64,000 nt of DNA from the NCBI GenBank assembly GCA_951394405.1, contig OX596335.1, positions 4,960,001 to 5,024,000 of the forward strand, read 5' to 3'. This stretch comes from Coprinellus micaceus. Lineage: Eukaryota > Basidiomycota > Agaricomycetes > Agaricales > Psathyrellaceae. Numbering within the stretch: position 1 is the first letter of the stretch; the number at the start of each line of letters is the position of its first letter. A program made the position numbers and the translations under genes. Below the pieces are notes generated by a model. It did not search any database. It worked only from the letters and a program-made list of their open reading frames with translations, and was not told where the DNA came from. Below, one piece after another: positions 54,851 through 64,000 of the stretch.

Positions 54851-55765
54851 ATGTTCAATAACTCCACTTCCACCACCGCTTACGAAAACACCCAAGAGAA
54901 TGTCATCGTCGTTGGTGGCATTGTCATAGACAAGGAATTCGCCAACCTTCCCGCCAAGCCCATTCCCGCCTACGACTATGCCGTCGCCCCCGACGTAGTT
55001 ATGCTCCCAAAGCGCGCCTTCCAAGCCGACCTCAACACCTGCGACCTCCGCACCGCATTCACCCCGGCCGAAATCTACGTCGCCGAGGCCAAGATCAGGG
55101 AGATGAAAACGGTGAAGGACGTCATCAACCAGACAGGACCAACGGGGGTCCTATTCGGTGCCGCAAAATACAACAACCCGGACGCCCATTGGGGCCACGC
55201 CTTGGAGGAGATCGAAGCAGCCGAGAGATGGGAGGAGGAGTTGAAGGAAATCAAGGCGGCGGCATTCGAGGCTGCGGGGAAAGTCCCCCAGTCCTTCCTG
55301 AACATACTCGAGATGAAGTTGATGGGGGCCGAAGCTAGGAAGAAATTCGCCACCAACGTCATCGAAACCAACATCGACGAGGTTCGCGCCGCCGTCCGTC
55401 GAGCCCACCTATACCTCCGCGAATTCGACTTTCGCAACCTCACCTACGGCCAAGTCAAGATGTACAGCCTTACGAAGGAGGAGAAGATGAAGCGCAGGAC
55501 GGCCACCTGCACGAGCTGCAAACAAACCGGCCACCGCCAGATTGACCACTCCAAGTGGTCTTGCAAGATCTGCAAGAAGACGGCGCCCGGACACTACCCC
55601 TCCGATTGCCCCCAGAAGCCTAAAAAGCTTCGCCGCTCCAACCGCATCATCAACCGCAACAGGAGGAGGGAGGAAGAGCAGGAGATTGATACGGATTGGA
55701 AGAACGAGACCGGATGGGAAGACGATGGAAGTTGGGGAGCTGCCTACCCCTCTGGTTCCTTTTGA
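54851..55765 (+). CDS. Third ORF of the chromovirus, zinc-knuckle-like, unknown
   Basis: 304 codons from ATG 54851, 80 bp after the pol stop and ending 31 bp before the right LTR, in the position of an env gene. It has no signal peptide and no membrane segment, so it is not an envelope. The body is helical and charged (GHALEEIEAAERWEEELKEI, VIETNIDEVRAAVRRAHLYL). Two cysteine/histidine motifs follow near residues 214-248: CTSCKQTGHRQIDH and CKICKKTAPGHYPSDC, and the end is basic then acidic. Codons mostly end in C or G, while gag and pol mostly use A-ending codons; this suggests a host origin and capture. A nucleic-acid-binding role is inferred. I do not recognise the family. Confidence 0.8.
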   Translation: MFNNSTSTTAYENTQENVIVVGGIVIDKEFANLPAKPIPAYDYAVAPDVVMLPKRAFQADLNTCDLRTAFTPAEIYVAEAKIREMKTVKDVINQTGPTGVLFGAAKYNNPDAHWGHALEEIEAAERWEEELKEIKAAAFEAAGKVPQSFLNILEMKLMGAEARKKFATNVIETNIDEVRAAVRRAHLYLREFDFRNLTYGQVKMYSLTKEEKMKRRTATCTSCKQTGHRQIDHSKWSCKICKKTAPGHYPSDCPQKPKKLRRSNRIINRNRRREEEQEIDTDWKNETGWEDDGSWGAAYPSGSF

Positions 55766-55785
55766 ATCAGGGTTTCAAAGTTTGT

Positions 55786-55796
55786 AAAGGGGGTAA
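55786..55796 (+). other. Polypurine tract
   Basis: taaagggggtaa-type purine run ending at the first base of the right LTR; the expected primer for plus-strand synthesis. Confidence 0.75.
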
Positions 55797-56394
55797 TGTT
55801 ACGCTTTGCTCCACATGCTTTGTAATATGCGCTATATTTTTATCTTCGGTCTAGGACTTATTCTTTTTCTTTTGGCCAAACTATTTTGTACTATTATTTG
55901 TGTTTTGGTTAGAGTAGTTGACTCTCGTTGACTTGTTATGACGAATATTGAGTCACTTTATTTATGACTCATATTCGACTCACTCTTAGTCTGCCTAGAC
56001 TAAGTATGACTTGTCTCTGACTGTAATCGACTCATAGTTATATTGATTCGTTAGATATATTGACTCATAGCGACTAGTATCCATGGGTATATAAACCCTA
56101 TAGATTAGACCCATGTACTTTAGCTTGTTATACTTTTCCCCCGTTATCGAATAGTGCCTTGTGCCAAAACCCAAAGACAACTAAGAGCAAGCCAATTAAG
56201 CCAATAAGACAACGACCAACGCCTAAGTCCAAGCGAGCTATCGCCAACATAGTTCTTGGTAGTATCAGATACAACGATCGTCAACATCGTACTCGATACC
56301 TAAGTTAAGTAATCATTGTGTCATTGACCATTGACCTGCCCAGAGTCGACCAATTGTCGGACACTTGTCCAACTCCCTCATCGAGGTCGTAACA
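55797..56394 (+). repeat. Right (3') LTR
   Basis: 598 bp, same length and, by eye, the same sequence as 48653-49250. Confidence 0.96.
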
Positions 56395-56399
56395 GCAAC
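56395..56399. repeat. Target-site duplication (GCAAC), right
   Basis: Matches 48648-48652. Confidence 0.92.
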
Positions 56400-56995
56400 T
56401 TGAGGCGTCCGGAAGCAACTACGGTTCGAGAGGAGGATCGTAAAAGTTCAGTAGAGGTATTTCCTGAGTCGTCTCTTGCGTAAGGTGCCCCCCTTGTCTG
56501 AGTCCTGAGGTACTAGCTCTGATCATGAGGGTCCACAAGGGAACCGGGGTTTGGTCAGAGGCGCATGTTGATCTTCCCTGGCCAAGAGTATCGGGTCGCC
56601 GTTCCGAAGTGCGCTGAAGTCACCTGAAGTCACCCCTGTCGGTATAACCCGTCGCGAGTTAGCGGGAAGCTAGATCGTGGTGCCACATTGAGGTCGCAGG
56701 CTGAGATTCTGCCGGAGCAGAGACTCAGGGAAGCACGGCAGCTGATCCATTGATGCTGGCCCAGGGGATGGGATTGATTACCGGGGCACGTGGCATAACG
56801 CCAACCGGCCACTTGGGATCGGCTGGGCCGCGCGAACGAGCGGATCGGGTTCCTGCTGTGCTTAGCCTTCTCAATTATGCCGCCGATCGGGTTCTCCAGT
56901 TGCAAAGGATTGTGGTAGCCCTCAGTGAGTGAGGGAATCCCTACACCTGGTTGGAAACGACCAAACATCGATCTTAGAATTGTCGACGCCGTTTG
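56400..56995. other. Diverged left flank of duplication copy B
   Basis: No gene. Patchy similarity to 44060-44312 in the same orientation. Confidence 0.4.
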
Positions 56996-57889
56996 GACAG
57001 ATTGGAAAAGGCGATCCGACCATTCGGACTCTTTGGACAGATGTCCAATGGGCCGCACCACAGCTTGAGGAGAGGTTTCGTCTGGTGAAACCCTGAAGAA
57101 AGGTGAGTAAGGTGAATAAGACTCGTATTTCCATGCATCTCACCTTGTCTCCGATGTTCGTCTAGATTCGAAGGGATTTGGAATCGCCGTTATTCAGCTG
57201 GTTTCATGAGCGGCCTCGTCCTCTGGCTATAGCCCAAGAAATAGGCACACCCGGGTCACATCCGAGGGAATTGGGCAACGAGATACGCAGGTAAGAAGAG
57301 CAACTAGTCAAGCAACGCGTTTACTGACACGGCGCTCTCGGAAAGGTTTGGGAAACGGCTTCTAGCATCGTCGGTCTCCCCGTCTCTCTCTGAACGGCCC
57401 CGCGCCACAATGGACCCGTAGGTCCTCGTTTTCTTGCTCTTCGTGGCTTTGATGTCTGATTCTTTAGGCAGATTCAGAGGATCCCTAGGCCCTCTGCACC
57501 AACGACAGCGGCTCAATCTACACACCCCCGCCGTGAACTAGATCTAGACGCGCTGTGTTGGTACCGGCGACCTCACGCGTGTTGGCTTCACGTGCCGCTG
57601 GGCGGATTCCCGTTTTGCTGGGGTAGCTCAACCGCCACTATTGTACATTGGTCACTATTTCGCACCTCAACACGATCTCAAATCCTGCACGCCACGTGCA
57701 GCAGTCGTGCCCTTGGAATTCTCTCGACGGTGTCCCGCTCGAGGTTCGACGAGGCCGGCGGCTGTATATCATCCCTAACGGTGCGTCTTCCCTTTCTCGT
57801 ACGCGTTCCCCCCACCTATTATCGTTCACTCCTCATCCTTTAGATCCCCTTCCTCTGCAACGTCGCATCGACGTTCGTCGCGAGCTCCA
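56996..57889. repeat. 894-bp segmental duplication, copy B
   Basis: Near-identical, gapless direct repeat of 44313-45206. Identity breaks sharply at gagctcca (57889); beyond it the two loci are only loosely alike (for example taggttctcaatg versus taggttcgcaatg). Confidence 0.9.
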
Positions 57890-60800
57890 TTGCCGTATTG
57901 CCGTTGTGTGACCGGCCCTTGGCTCTTGCCCACTCTTATCACGCTCTTCTCCCTTCCTCCTTTTCTTGTATCCACAGTTTTGCTGCTTCTCCCCTTTCTG
58001 TCCCAAAACACACTCTGTGGACTCCTTCACGCTAACCAAATGCTAGGTTCTCAATGTCTCCTCTCTGCGCCCCGGTAAGAGTGGCCATACCCCTATCCGC
58101 GAAGTAGCGTGAGGAGATGACGACATCAACAGCTCATAACGGCGTGGCGATCTCTCTCGTCTCTAACCTCCACCACCACCACGACGCTAAGATGCTGAAG
58201 AACGGTATAGAAAACGACCTCTATCGAGTACGGTGATGCCGCCTATAGAACGATGGCATGGGACTTGCAAACTACTTCAGCCATGAACGGTTACCAGGTC
58301 TATCTATCCACCCTTCCTAGGCGAGCGATGTCAAGACCTTCGAACACGATTCTTATCACCCAGCCAATTATCCGGCTCCGGAAAGCATGAAGAAACCACT
58401 ACATGCAGAGCACATGCCATAGCAACGGATGGGCGTATGCATTATCCGCGTCGTCGACTCTGACTCGACTTCCTGACAAGTCACTCAGTCCCTTTTGGAA
58501 CGAGATCAAGCCCTCATTCGACTTCTCTCTTTCATCTCAACACTGTATCACCGCTTTTCGATGGGTGTGGCCGTCTCGCTCGCACAGACCTGGATCCGGA
58601 TTGCAGAGGGAGCTAGTAGGTGCGCACATCGTTGGATACGACCCAGAATCTCTGCTAATGTGCCCCGCCATAGCTCCCTAACCCAGACCATCACCCTCCA
58701 CCGCCTACAAGCCCCAGCAATGAGGTACAGGAAATGGAGACGAACCTTTGAAGGAGAAGGGACCAGACACCCGCAGCGAGTACGCATGCCCCTGAGAACG
58801 TCGTGGAATCGTTTTGCATTGAATTCAGGATACTTACCCGCATTCCACCTGCCATAGAAACAAGGAAGTCTGGGATCAGGGATCCAAGTCTGTCACGCAG
58901 GCTGTAGCTAGGCCGGGGAAGGTTGTACCTCAGGGTTGCGTGTCTTTCGAATACCAGGTATGTCAGACCATGATTCTCGACATTCTTACCCCAACGCCCC
59001 CCTTTCGACCCCAGGGCGCACTTCGCCGTCTGTCATCACCAACTCTGAGCCCCACCAGCTCCGTCGGATCACCGCGCTCACGCCAGTGGACGGTCAAGCC
59101 CCACTCGCCTCCAAGGCTGGTCACATCTCTGTCACCACCCGCCCCGGGCGCCATCATTCTAACCAAAAGTTCAGGTAATGTGTAAATGGCGCTGTTGAAA
59201 GGGTCCTTCTCCCGTCGCTGATCGAAGAGGCGGGCCCAATCGAATGGAACAGGAAACTCGCCTCGGAAGGGCTGTGCGTCGCAAGACAGCGGGTGTGCAG
59301 CACAGTGATGTTTAAGTGTTCAGGTGCATATCTAACCTAATCAACCGATCTCGAATCCTTACTGACGAGTTCTGTGTGGAAAATTTTGTCCGAATTCCAG
59401 CCAGGGTCGCAGATGGGTCGAACTCCTCTACAAACCTCCGCTGTGTCTCAAGATCCACCACAGAAGAGTCGCAAATCCCCCGTAACCACCTCAAGACCCC
59501 AACCGCCGAGCACTTTAGAGGGTCCCGCATTGCTCCGCAAACCATGGTCGCCAACCCTGCACAGCTCTTGCTCTGCAAGCGACTTCGCGAGTGCGCGGTG
59601 TTCATCACCATATTGAAGCCTCGAAGTAGTAAGTGGTCTACCCCGTCCTCTTTTTATCCCAGGGCGGTTTACTGGGATGACATAGATATGTAATCCCTCC
59701 AGGCTCCCCCGTTCGTAAAGCTCCGCCATGTAGCATCTTTATCTCGCTATGCTGCTCATACATCCCAATTTCAAGACGACCGCCTGGCAATACACGTGTT
59801 CTTATGATGCTTGGGATGCTTGGGTATCAGATATTATGGACGCTTTGACGGCAGCGACGAACGGGACTATTCGCAGCATATCGATGGTCATATACAGCTA
59901 CTAGACCTTCAGGTCAGAGAAGTACAGCACACGTACAAAGAGAACGGTCTGTGTACGCCTGTCGGTCTATAGCTGCGCATCATCAAGGCTAATTTCCTCG
60001 TTCATAGAACTATCGAAGGACATGCAAGCATGCAAGGGTAAGGAGTCAGCGAGGAATGTCATTGTGGGGGAATCCCTGGGCAGCCTCGACGGATTTCGTG
60101 ATAGGTAGGTGGTTCATGAAATATTCCTCGTCCTCGTCTCTGAAATTGTATTAGTGTAAGCTCCGCCGCCCTTAAACGCTAGCGCTCCTTCCCGAAGGTT
60201 CAGGACGCCCCGCTGCGAAAGGCCAGCGCAATCCAGCCCGCTTTTATAGACCACGCCCTGAGGTTTACCATCCCATGTACGGGCACTAGTCTACACTACC
60301 CACCGGAAACGAGCGACCTTAATTCCACTGAAACCTCTTCCACCATACGCTCCCCCCGTCTTCCGAGCTTAACCCCCTCCATAGCGAGTGTATTGCGGAA
60401 TATGTGAACGATGATCACGTCATAAACTGGTCTGTCGCTGCGTATTGCACTATAGGAAGTCCGAAGAAGGATCTGCGTTGTCTCTACCGATTTATGAATG
60501 TGTCCCGACGCTCAGGCGCTTGTACGTTGTGCACGTTCTGAGCCTTCAGGATTTAAATGCATTGTATTGATCCTCGCCAGTGCTTTTAGCCTCAGTCAAG
60601 TGCCGCATTAAGTACCTCAGTCCCCGAAATTTCGGGGCCATACTACTGTCAGCCGGAAGTTAGCAGGGTTCTTCGCATAGGCTGATGAGGGGGTTCGGCA
60701 TCAGAGACGCCCGACCTTAGAAACTTATACATACATACATACTACTGGTATCGGGTTTCGTGGAGCAACATCGCTCCTGGATCCGGAAGCCTTTTAAGTA

Positions 60801-61404
60801 CCCTCAATGGGAGGGGCGGCGACTCCCGATTCACTTAGTCTCAGGATTGCTGTAGATTCTGCCTATCTCTCTCGGCGTTGGACGTTCGACCCCAACTCCA
60901 ATCGATCGCCAATTGGGACGTCTAGGCCTGCCACACACCGCAGGGTGTCAAATCGCGCAGTGCTCGACTGTTACTCCCGGTATAGCGGCGATTTGGACAG
61001 CTTGATTACGAGCCCCATTGTTAGTCCGTTCGAACGGGGCTATTGGGCCAACGCGCTCTCTAGCACTATCCAGAACATCCTGACCTGCGGGGCGCAGATT
61101 CACGGGCCTCTTCTAAGGGAGCGCCTCCGGCCCTCATCCCCTGAAAATGAGGCTCTACCCGCAGGGCGATCATGCGCACTGATGCGTCGCGTCGCCCCAC
61201 CTTCGCTGCGTCGGTGCCATGCACCATAAATTATGTACGTTATTCATTGAAACACATGCGAAAGATTTATCAGTACGCTATTAGTCTTCATAATCCCTGG
61301 AAGTCGGCCTTGTATCCCTTCCAGTGACGCCTTTCGCGGTATCAGCAAATCTGAGACATACACAAAATTAGCCAGGGTAAGGATGATACGTAGGTTGCAT
61401 GCGC
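57890..61404. other. Region without a supportable gene
   Basis: About 3.5 kb. Two protein-like stretches were seen: plus 58936-59178 (Pro/Ser-rich, PNAPLSTPGRTSPSVITNSE) and minus 59312-59500 (VLRWLRGICDSSVVDLETQR). Neither could be extended into an exon set. A short tacatacatacata run lies near 60727. Confidence 0.35.
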
Positions 61405-62710
61405 TTACTTCTGAATCTTCTTCGGAAACTCCAGTTCGATGGGTTCCCCCATTTCGAGATCGTCCCTCTCGTACTGCTCCAATCCCTGTAGCCACTCTTC
61501 CTTATAAAAGTTGCGTGGGAGGCCCTTGGGTACTCGGGTTCGGGTTTCGTATCGAACGTCGGGGGATACCTTCCGTGGAATTGGGAAATTGCCCGCACTT
61601 GCGTGAATCCCGTTGGTGAATCGCCACGCCAGATAGAGATTGTCGAGTGTAGCCATGAACTCGCGCGCAATTTCTGCCCTCCAGTCTAGTGTTGTGATGA
61701 GAAGGTCTTCGTCGTCTGATTCATCTCTCGGTCCTCCACTTGGCTCTGGCTTCGCTACAAACTCGTCTCCGCTGCACGCCGTCCAAGGTAAGTCAAAGGT
61801 GAACAGGTTATAGAGTAATTGCATGATCCCGGTTTCTTCTTTCCGGAACTTGAAGCACATCCTGCGGCGACGGTCGTGGCGCTTGAAGGGTTGTAAGATA
61901 TCGGAATTTTGGGCACGTCTTTAAACGGAACACTTACGTTAACTCTCCTCTCGCAGGCGGACCTGGCTTGTAAGCTCGCCTTGCGATCCTTGGGATCAAC
62001 ATGCTTGGAGACATGTACGTTGTAATGGTGCTTCAGCGTCTTGATATGGATGACGAAAGTCTTTTCTACAACGGTTTTGTCGTACTCAGAGTACGTCTGG
62101 CAGAATTTTTGGGCGAATACGCGGGCGCACTCTTGGTTCCATGCGTTTGCAATCATTCGGTCGGCTTTCGGGAGGTCGTCGAAGAATGAGAGATACAGCT
62201 GGAGATGGTCGGAAGATGGCTGATATTTGTGAATTTTGACGTCGTTCCTCCTCGTCACAGCTTTCTTCCACCGCTTGATGTAACTGAAGTCGATACTTCC
62301 TATAGGGTGATACTTTTCGCCTGGAATTTCCGTCCTTTGCATCATCTTGAAGGCTTCGTCTCGAACTCGACTCTGACGTGTACATCAGCATAAAGCCACC
62401 TCCCCCCAAGGGGAAAAAATCGACGCACCTGGAGCCTGTTCACTTCGGGAGTCCGGTGCTTCACCTCATTTACCGGTCGCGGGGCTTGATTCTGGTGGCC
62501 TCGGGGTGTATGGGGTGTAGGCGAACCATGCGTAACTGGCCCGCCTGGCGTGTGGTTATTTTGGGAGCGGTCGGGGAGAAGTTGCTGAATCTGCTCCTGT
62601 AAACTCTGCCAAAGCACGGCAACGTCGCGCTGTCGAGCACCCTGAGCCTCGCATTGAGTATAAAGCACTTTCACGGGGCGGGAGCAGCACACCTCATTGC
62701 TTCCTAGCAT
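61405..62710 (-). CDS. Unknown protein of an Agaricomycete multicopy family
   Basis: Three-exon model on the minus strand: 62710-62429, 62372-61938, 61881-61405; all in frame, about 397 residues. Exon 1 has a helical start (VAVLWQSLQEQIQQLLPD) and a Pro/His/Thr-rich linker. Exon 2 has a dense basic region (WKKAVTRRNDVKIHKYQP) and a long helical part (VVEKTFVIHIKTLKHHYNVH) ending ACERRVN. Exon 3 starts RHDRRRRMCFKFRKE, then an acidic GGPRDESDDEDLL loop and a tail with LDNLYLAWRFTNG. I recall similar layouts (a basic CERRxN stretch followed by an SDE-rich loop) among repeated Agaricomycete proteins of unknown role. The frame is open upstream of the chosen ATG (ETVWANM), so the gene may start further right and could join the next one. 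Confidence 0.65.
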
Positions 62711-62796
62711 ATTAGCCCACACGGTCTCCTGCGTGCTGTGCGTCCGTCACTGTGAAATAAACTGCAGAGACATGCAACCCACCAGCATCGTTGGAG

Positions 62797-63365
62797 TCAG
62801 GGTGAATGGGGGTTGTGAAGATCCCGCGAGAGATTGATCCTCTGCGTACTCGGGTTCGAACCCGGAACTACCCTAGGGCCGATAAAATAAGTCCCCCCAA
62901 GCACATTGGCAAGATGGTATCGACCTGCCTCTTCCCTCTGCTTCCCTTTCTCTTGACGCCTGGAGCCATCGCGACTCTGGTCGATGAATAAGGAATGAGC
63001 CATTCATGAACGTTGGGAGGAAGCTAGTGGCGGCCTACCTCCTCTTCGTCACTGAGTGATTCGTAAACTTCTGGATTGTGCTCATTCGGTCCAACGTAAA
63101 GGCTTTCGCTTTCTGATCCTGACCCCGACACGTTAGGCGCCTACAAACGATCGGTACTCAAGGTGAGGATGATGGAGAAGACAGTTTCGGGCGCAACAAA
63201 TACCTTCTCCACCCCCTTTGAGGCGGTTGGGGACCTAGGTTCGGGGGACTGACTTGAACGAGAGCGATGGAATATCTTCTTAGGAAGGGCTGCAATCAAG
63301 GTGGTAGCCACCGTACGCTTCACTTTCCGGACGGGCGGCACGGTGGTGGTAGATGGTTTGTTCAT
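62797..63365 (-). CDS. Small Ser/Glu-rich unknown protein
   Basis: Four-exon model on the minus strand from ATG 63365: about 63365-63204, 63141-63040, about 62974-62924, and about 62867-62797. It begins MNKPSTTTVPPVRKVKRTVA, followed by basic KKIFHRSRSS, an acidic segment (SGSGSESESLYVGPNEHNPE, ending SDEEE), a charged exon (DGSRRQEKGKQREEAG) and a last exon VPGSNPSTQRINLSRDLHNP. Taking a 62-nt intron with donor gtattt removes an otherwise in-frame TAG at 63141-63143. No domain; probably disordered. It may be the 5' part of the gene at 61405-62710. Confidence 0.45.
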
Positions 63366-63591
63366 GGCACGATTCCCTGGACCGCTGTGAGCAGGGTTTT
63401 ATAAGGCAGTAAAGTTAATATTCAGACTGACATGCCTCGTTCCGCTTTTTTCGTTGTTTAGACACACGGCTGCCAGGACCCCCGGAGCACGGGGCGGATC
63501 GGCTTCCAGGAGGACCATCGCGCCGAGTGTCAAGACCAGAAAGACTGGATTCGTCGGAACCTGGGTTCATTCAGTGACGAGGCTCTGTTTT
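63366..63591. other. Short intergenic stretch
   Basis: No feature supported. Confidence 0.3.
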
Positions 63592-64000
63592 CTAAAGCAG
63601 AGACAAATGCCTACTATCCCTAGAGTGTGCGTCAGTTTGGCGTTGTCGCCCGTGACCGCTTGGTGAGTCATGATCGTCCGTCTCGTCCTGTACAACTCTG
63701 ATCTCGAGTCCTGGGTCCACTGGGCCTTCATCGTCGATATCGTCACCGTCGAGATAATCCTCGTGGCCATCCGTCTCGTCCTGCAGAACCCTGTTCCCAC
63801 GTCCCAGGTACACTGGATCTTCATCATCGGAATCGTCCTGGTCGGACTCCCAGTAGTCCGACAGAAGATCACCGAACTTCAAAGTTCCACCGAGTCGTTT
63901 CAATGTCGACTGATCCGAATCTTCGCCCAGGATCTGCACGCGCGATGCCGCAGACACAAATCGCTCTTCATCTTCACTGTTGAGGGCGTGGGGGAGAGCG
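63592..64000 (-). CDS. Acidic protein, 5' part outside window
   Basis: A minus-strand frame enters from the right edge (ALPHALNSEDEERFVSAASR) and runs to a stop at 63592-63594. It is strongly acidic (SDQDDSDDEDPVYLGRGNRV) and contains a tandem duplication of about 27 residues: EDPVYLGRGNRVLQDETDGH versus EGPVDPGLEIRVVQDETDDH. No known domain. The start lies outside the window. Confidence 0.5.
   Translation of the reverse strand, partial: ALPHALNSEDEERFVSAASRVQILGEDSDQSTLKRLGGTLKFGDLLSDYWESDQDDSDDEDPVYLGRGNRVLQDETDGHEDYLDGDDIDDEGPVDPGLEIRVVQDETDDHDSPSGHGRQRQTDAHSRDSRHLSLL

Larger units (their letters stand above)
48653..56394 (+). mobile_element. Full-length Ty3/gypsy chromovirus, 7742 bp
   Basis: Two 598-bp LTRs starting TGTTACG and ending CGTAACA, a 5-bp target-site duplication, self-type primer-binding site, polypurine tract, gag, pol ending in a chromodomain, and a third ORF. 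The LTRs are identical as far as I can compare them by eye, so the insertion is recent. The chromodomain and the predicted self-priming place it near the Tf1/sushi type of chromovirus. It lies on the plus strand between the F-box gene and the second copy of the 894-bp duplication. Confidence 0.96.

Noticed and set aside
62845..62880. tRNA-like T-arm sequence (gggttcgaaccc)
   Set aside because: No D-arm or anticodon stem fits, and the stretch reads as part of an exon (VPGSNPSTQ) of the minus-strand gene.
63141..63143. Premature TAG in the small Ser/Glu-rich gene
   Set aside because: A 62-nt intron ending in this TAG removes it and keeps the frame.

Overview
The window looks like nuclear DNA of a filamentous basidiomycete, most likely an Agaricomycete. 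The genes carry many introns of about 45-60 nt with GTRNGT...YAG borders. The transposase families (KDZ with a CxC2 cysteine cluster, Tnp2/CACTA-like, hAT, Ty3 chromovirus) and the host-type genes (DUF1996, nucleoplasmin-like domain, F-box, WD40) are typical of mushroom genomes. No rRNA, no convincing tRNA and no CRISPR were seen. All exon models were assembled by eye from reading frames and splice signals.

Layout. 1-1146: a secreted DUF1996 gene (minus strand, running off the left edge) with a 5-nt microexon. About 4582-14673: a 10-kb KDZ DNA transposon with an apparently intact ten-exon transposase (minus), a divergent seven-exon passenger gene of unknown function (plus), inverted repeats near both ends, and dense TTTAAA/TTTAAT arrays just inside both ends. 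15060-15812: an array of imperfect palindromes built from GTTTC/GAAAC. 15813-22600: gene-poor, mostly unrecognisable. 22611-24035: an interrupted fragment of a midasin (MDN1/Rea1)-like gene. 28530-30148: an eight-exon WD40-type protein with a C-terminal membrane helix. 31234-40149: a Tnp2 transposase gene (minus) split by a complete hAT transposon (33439-37675, perfect 20-bp TIRs and 8-bp target-site duplication). The host gene also has a nonsense codon and the hAT gene has a changed splice donor, so both look dead. 40478-41347: an unknown gene upstream of Tnp2. 42147-43013: a four-exon nucleoplasmin-like-domain gene. 45793-46671: a five-exon unknown gene. 47221-48309: an F-box gene. 48653-56394: a complete, very young Ty3/gypsy chromovirus with LTRs that look identical, a GCAAC target-site duplication, Gag, Pol with chromodomain, and an extra third ORF. 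An almost identical 894-bp block lies on both sides of this part of the window (44313-45206 and 56996-57889). 61405-64000: three more minus-strand genes of unknown function.

The most unusual system is the chromovirus. Its predicted primer-binding site is complementary to the predicted 5' end of its own RNA, as in Tf1-type self-priming. The roughly 1.1-kb leader has no ATG in any frame, yet the gag frame stays open through 273 codons and would encode a coiled coil. The U3 region has three perfect TGASTCA (Gcn4/AP-1-type) sites upstream of the TATA box. Behind pol sits a GC-rich, zinc-knuckle-like ORF whose codon use does not match gag-pol. The KDZ element with its passenger gene and subterminal motif arrays is the second highlight.
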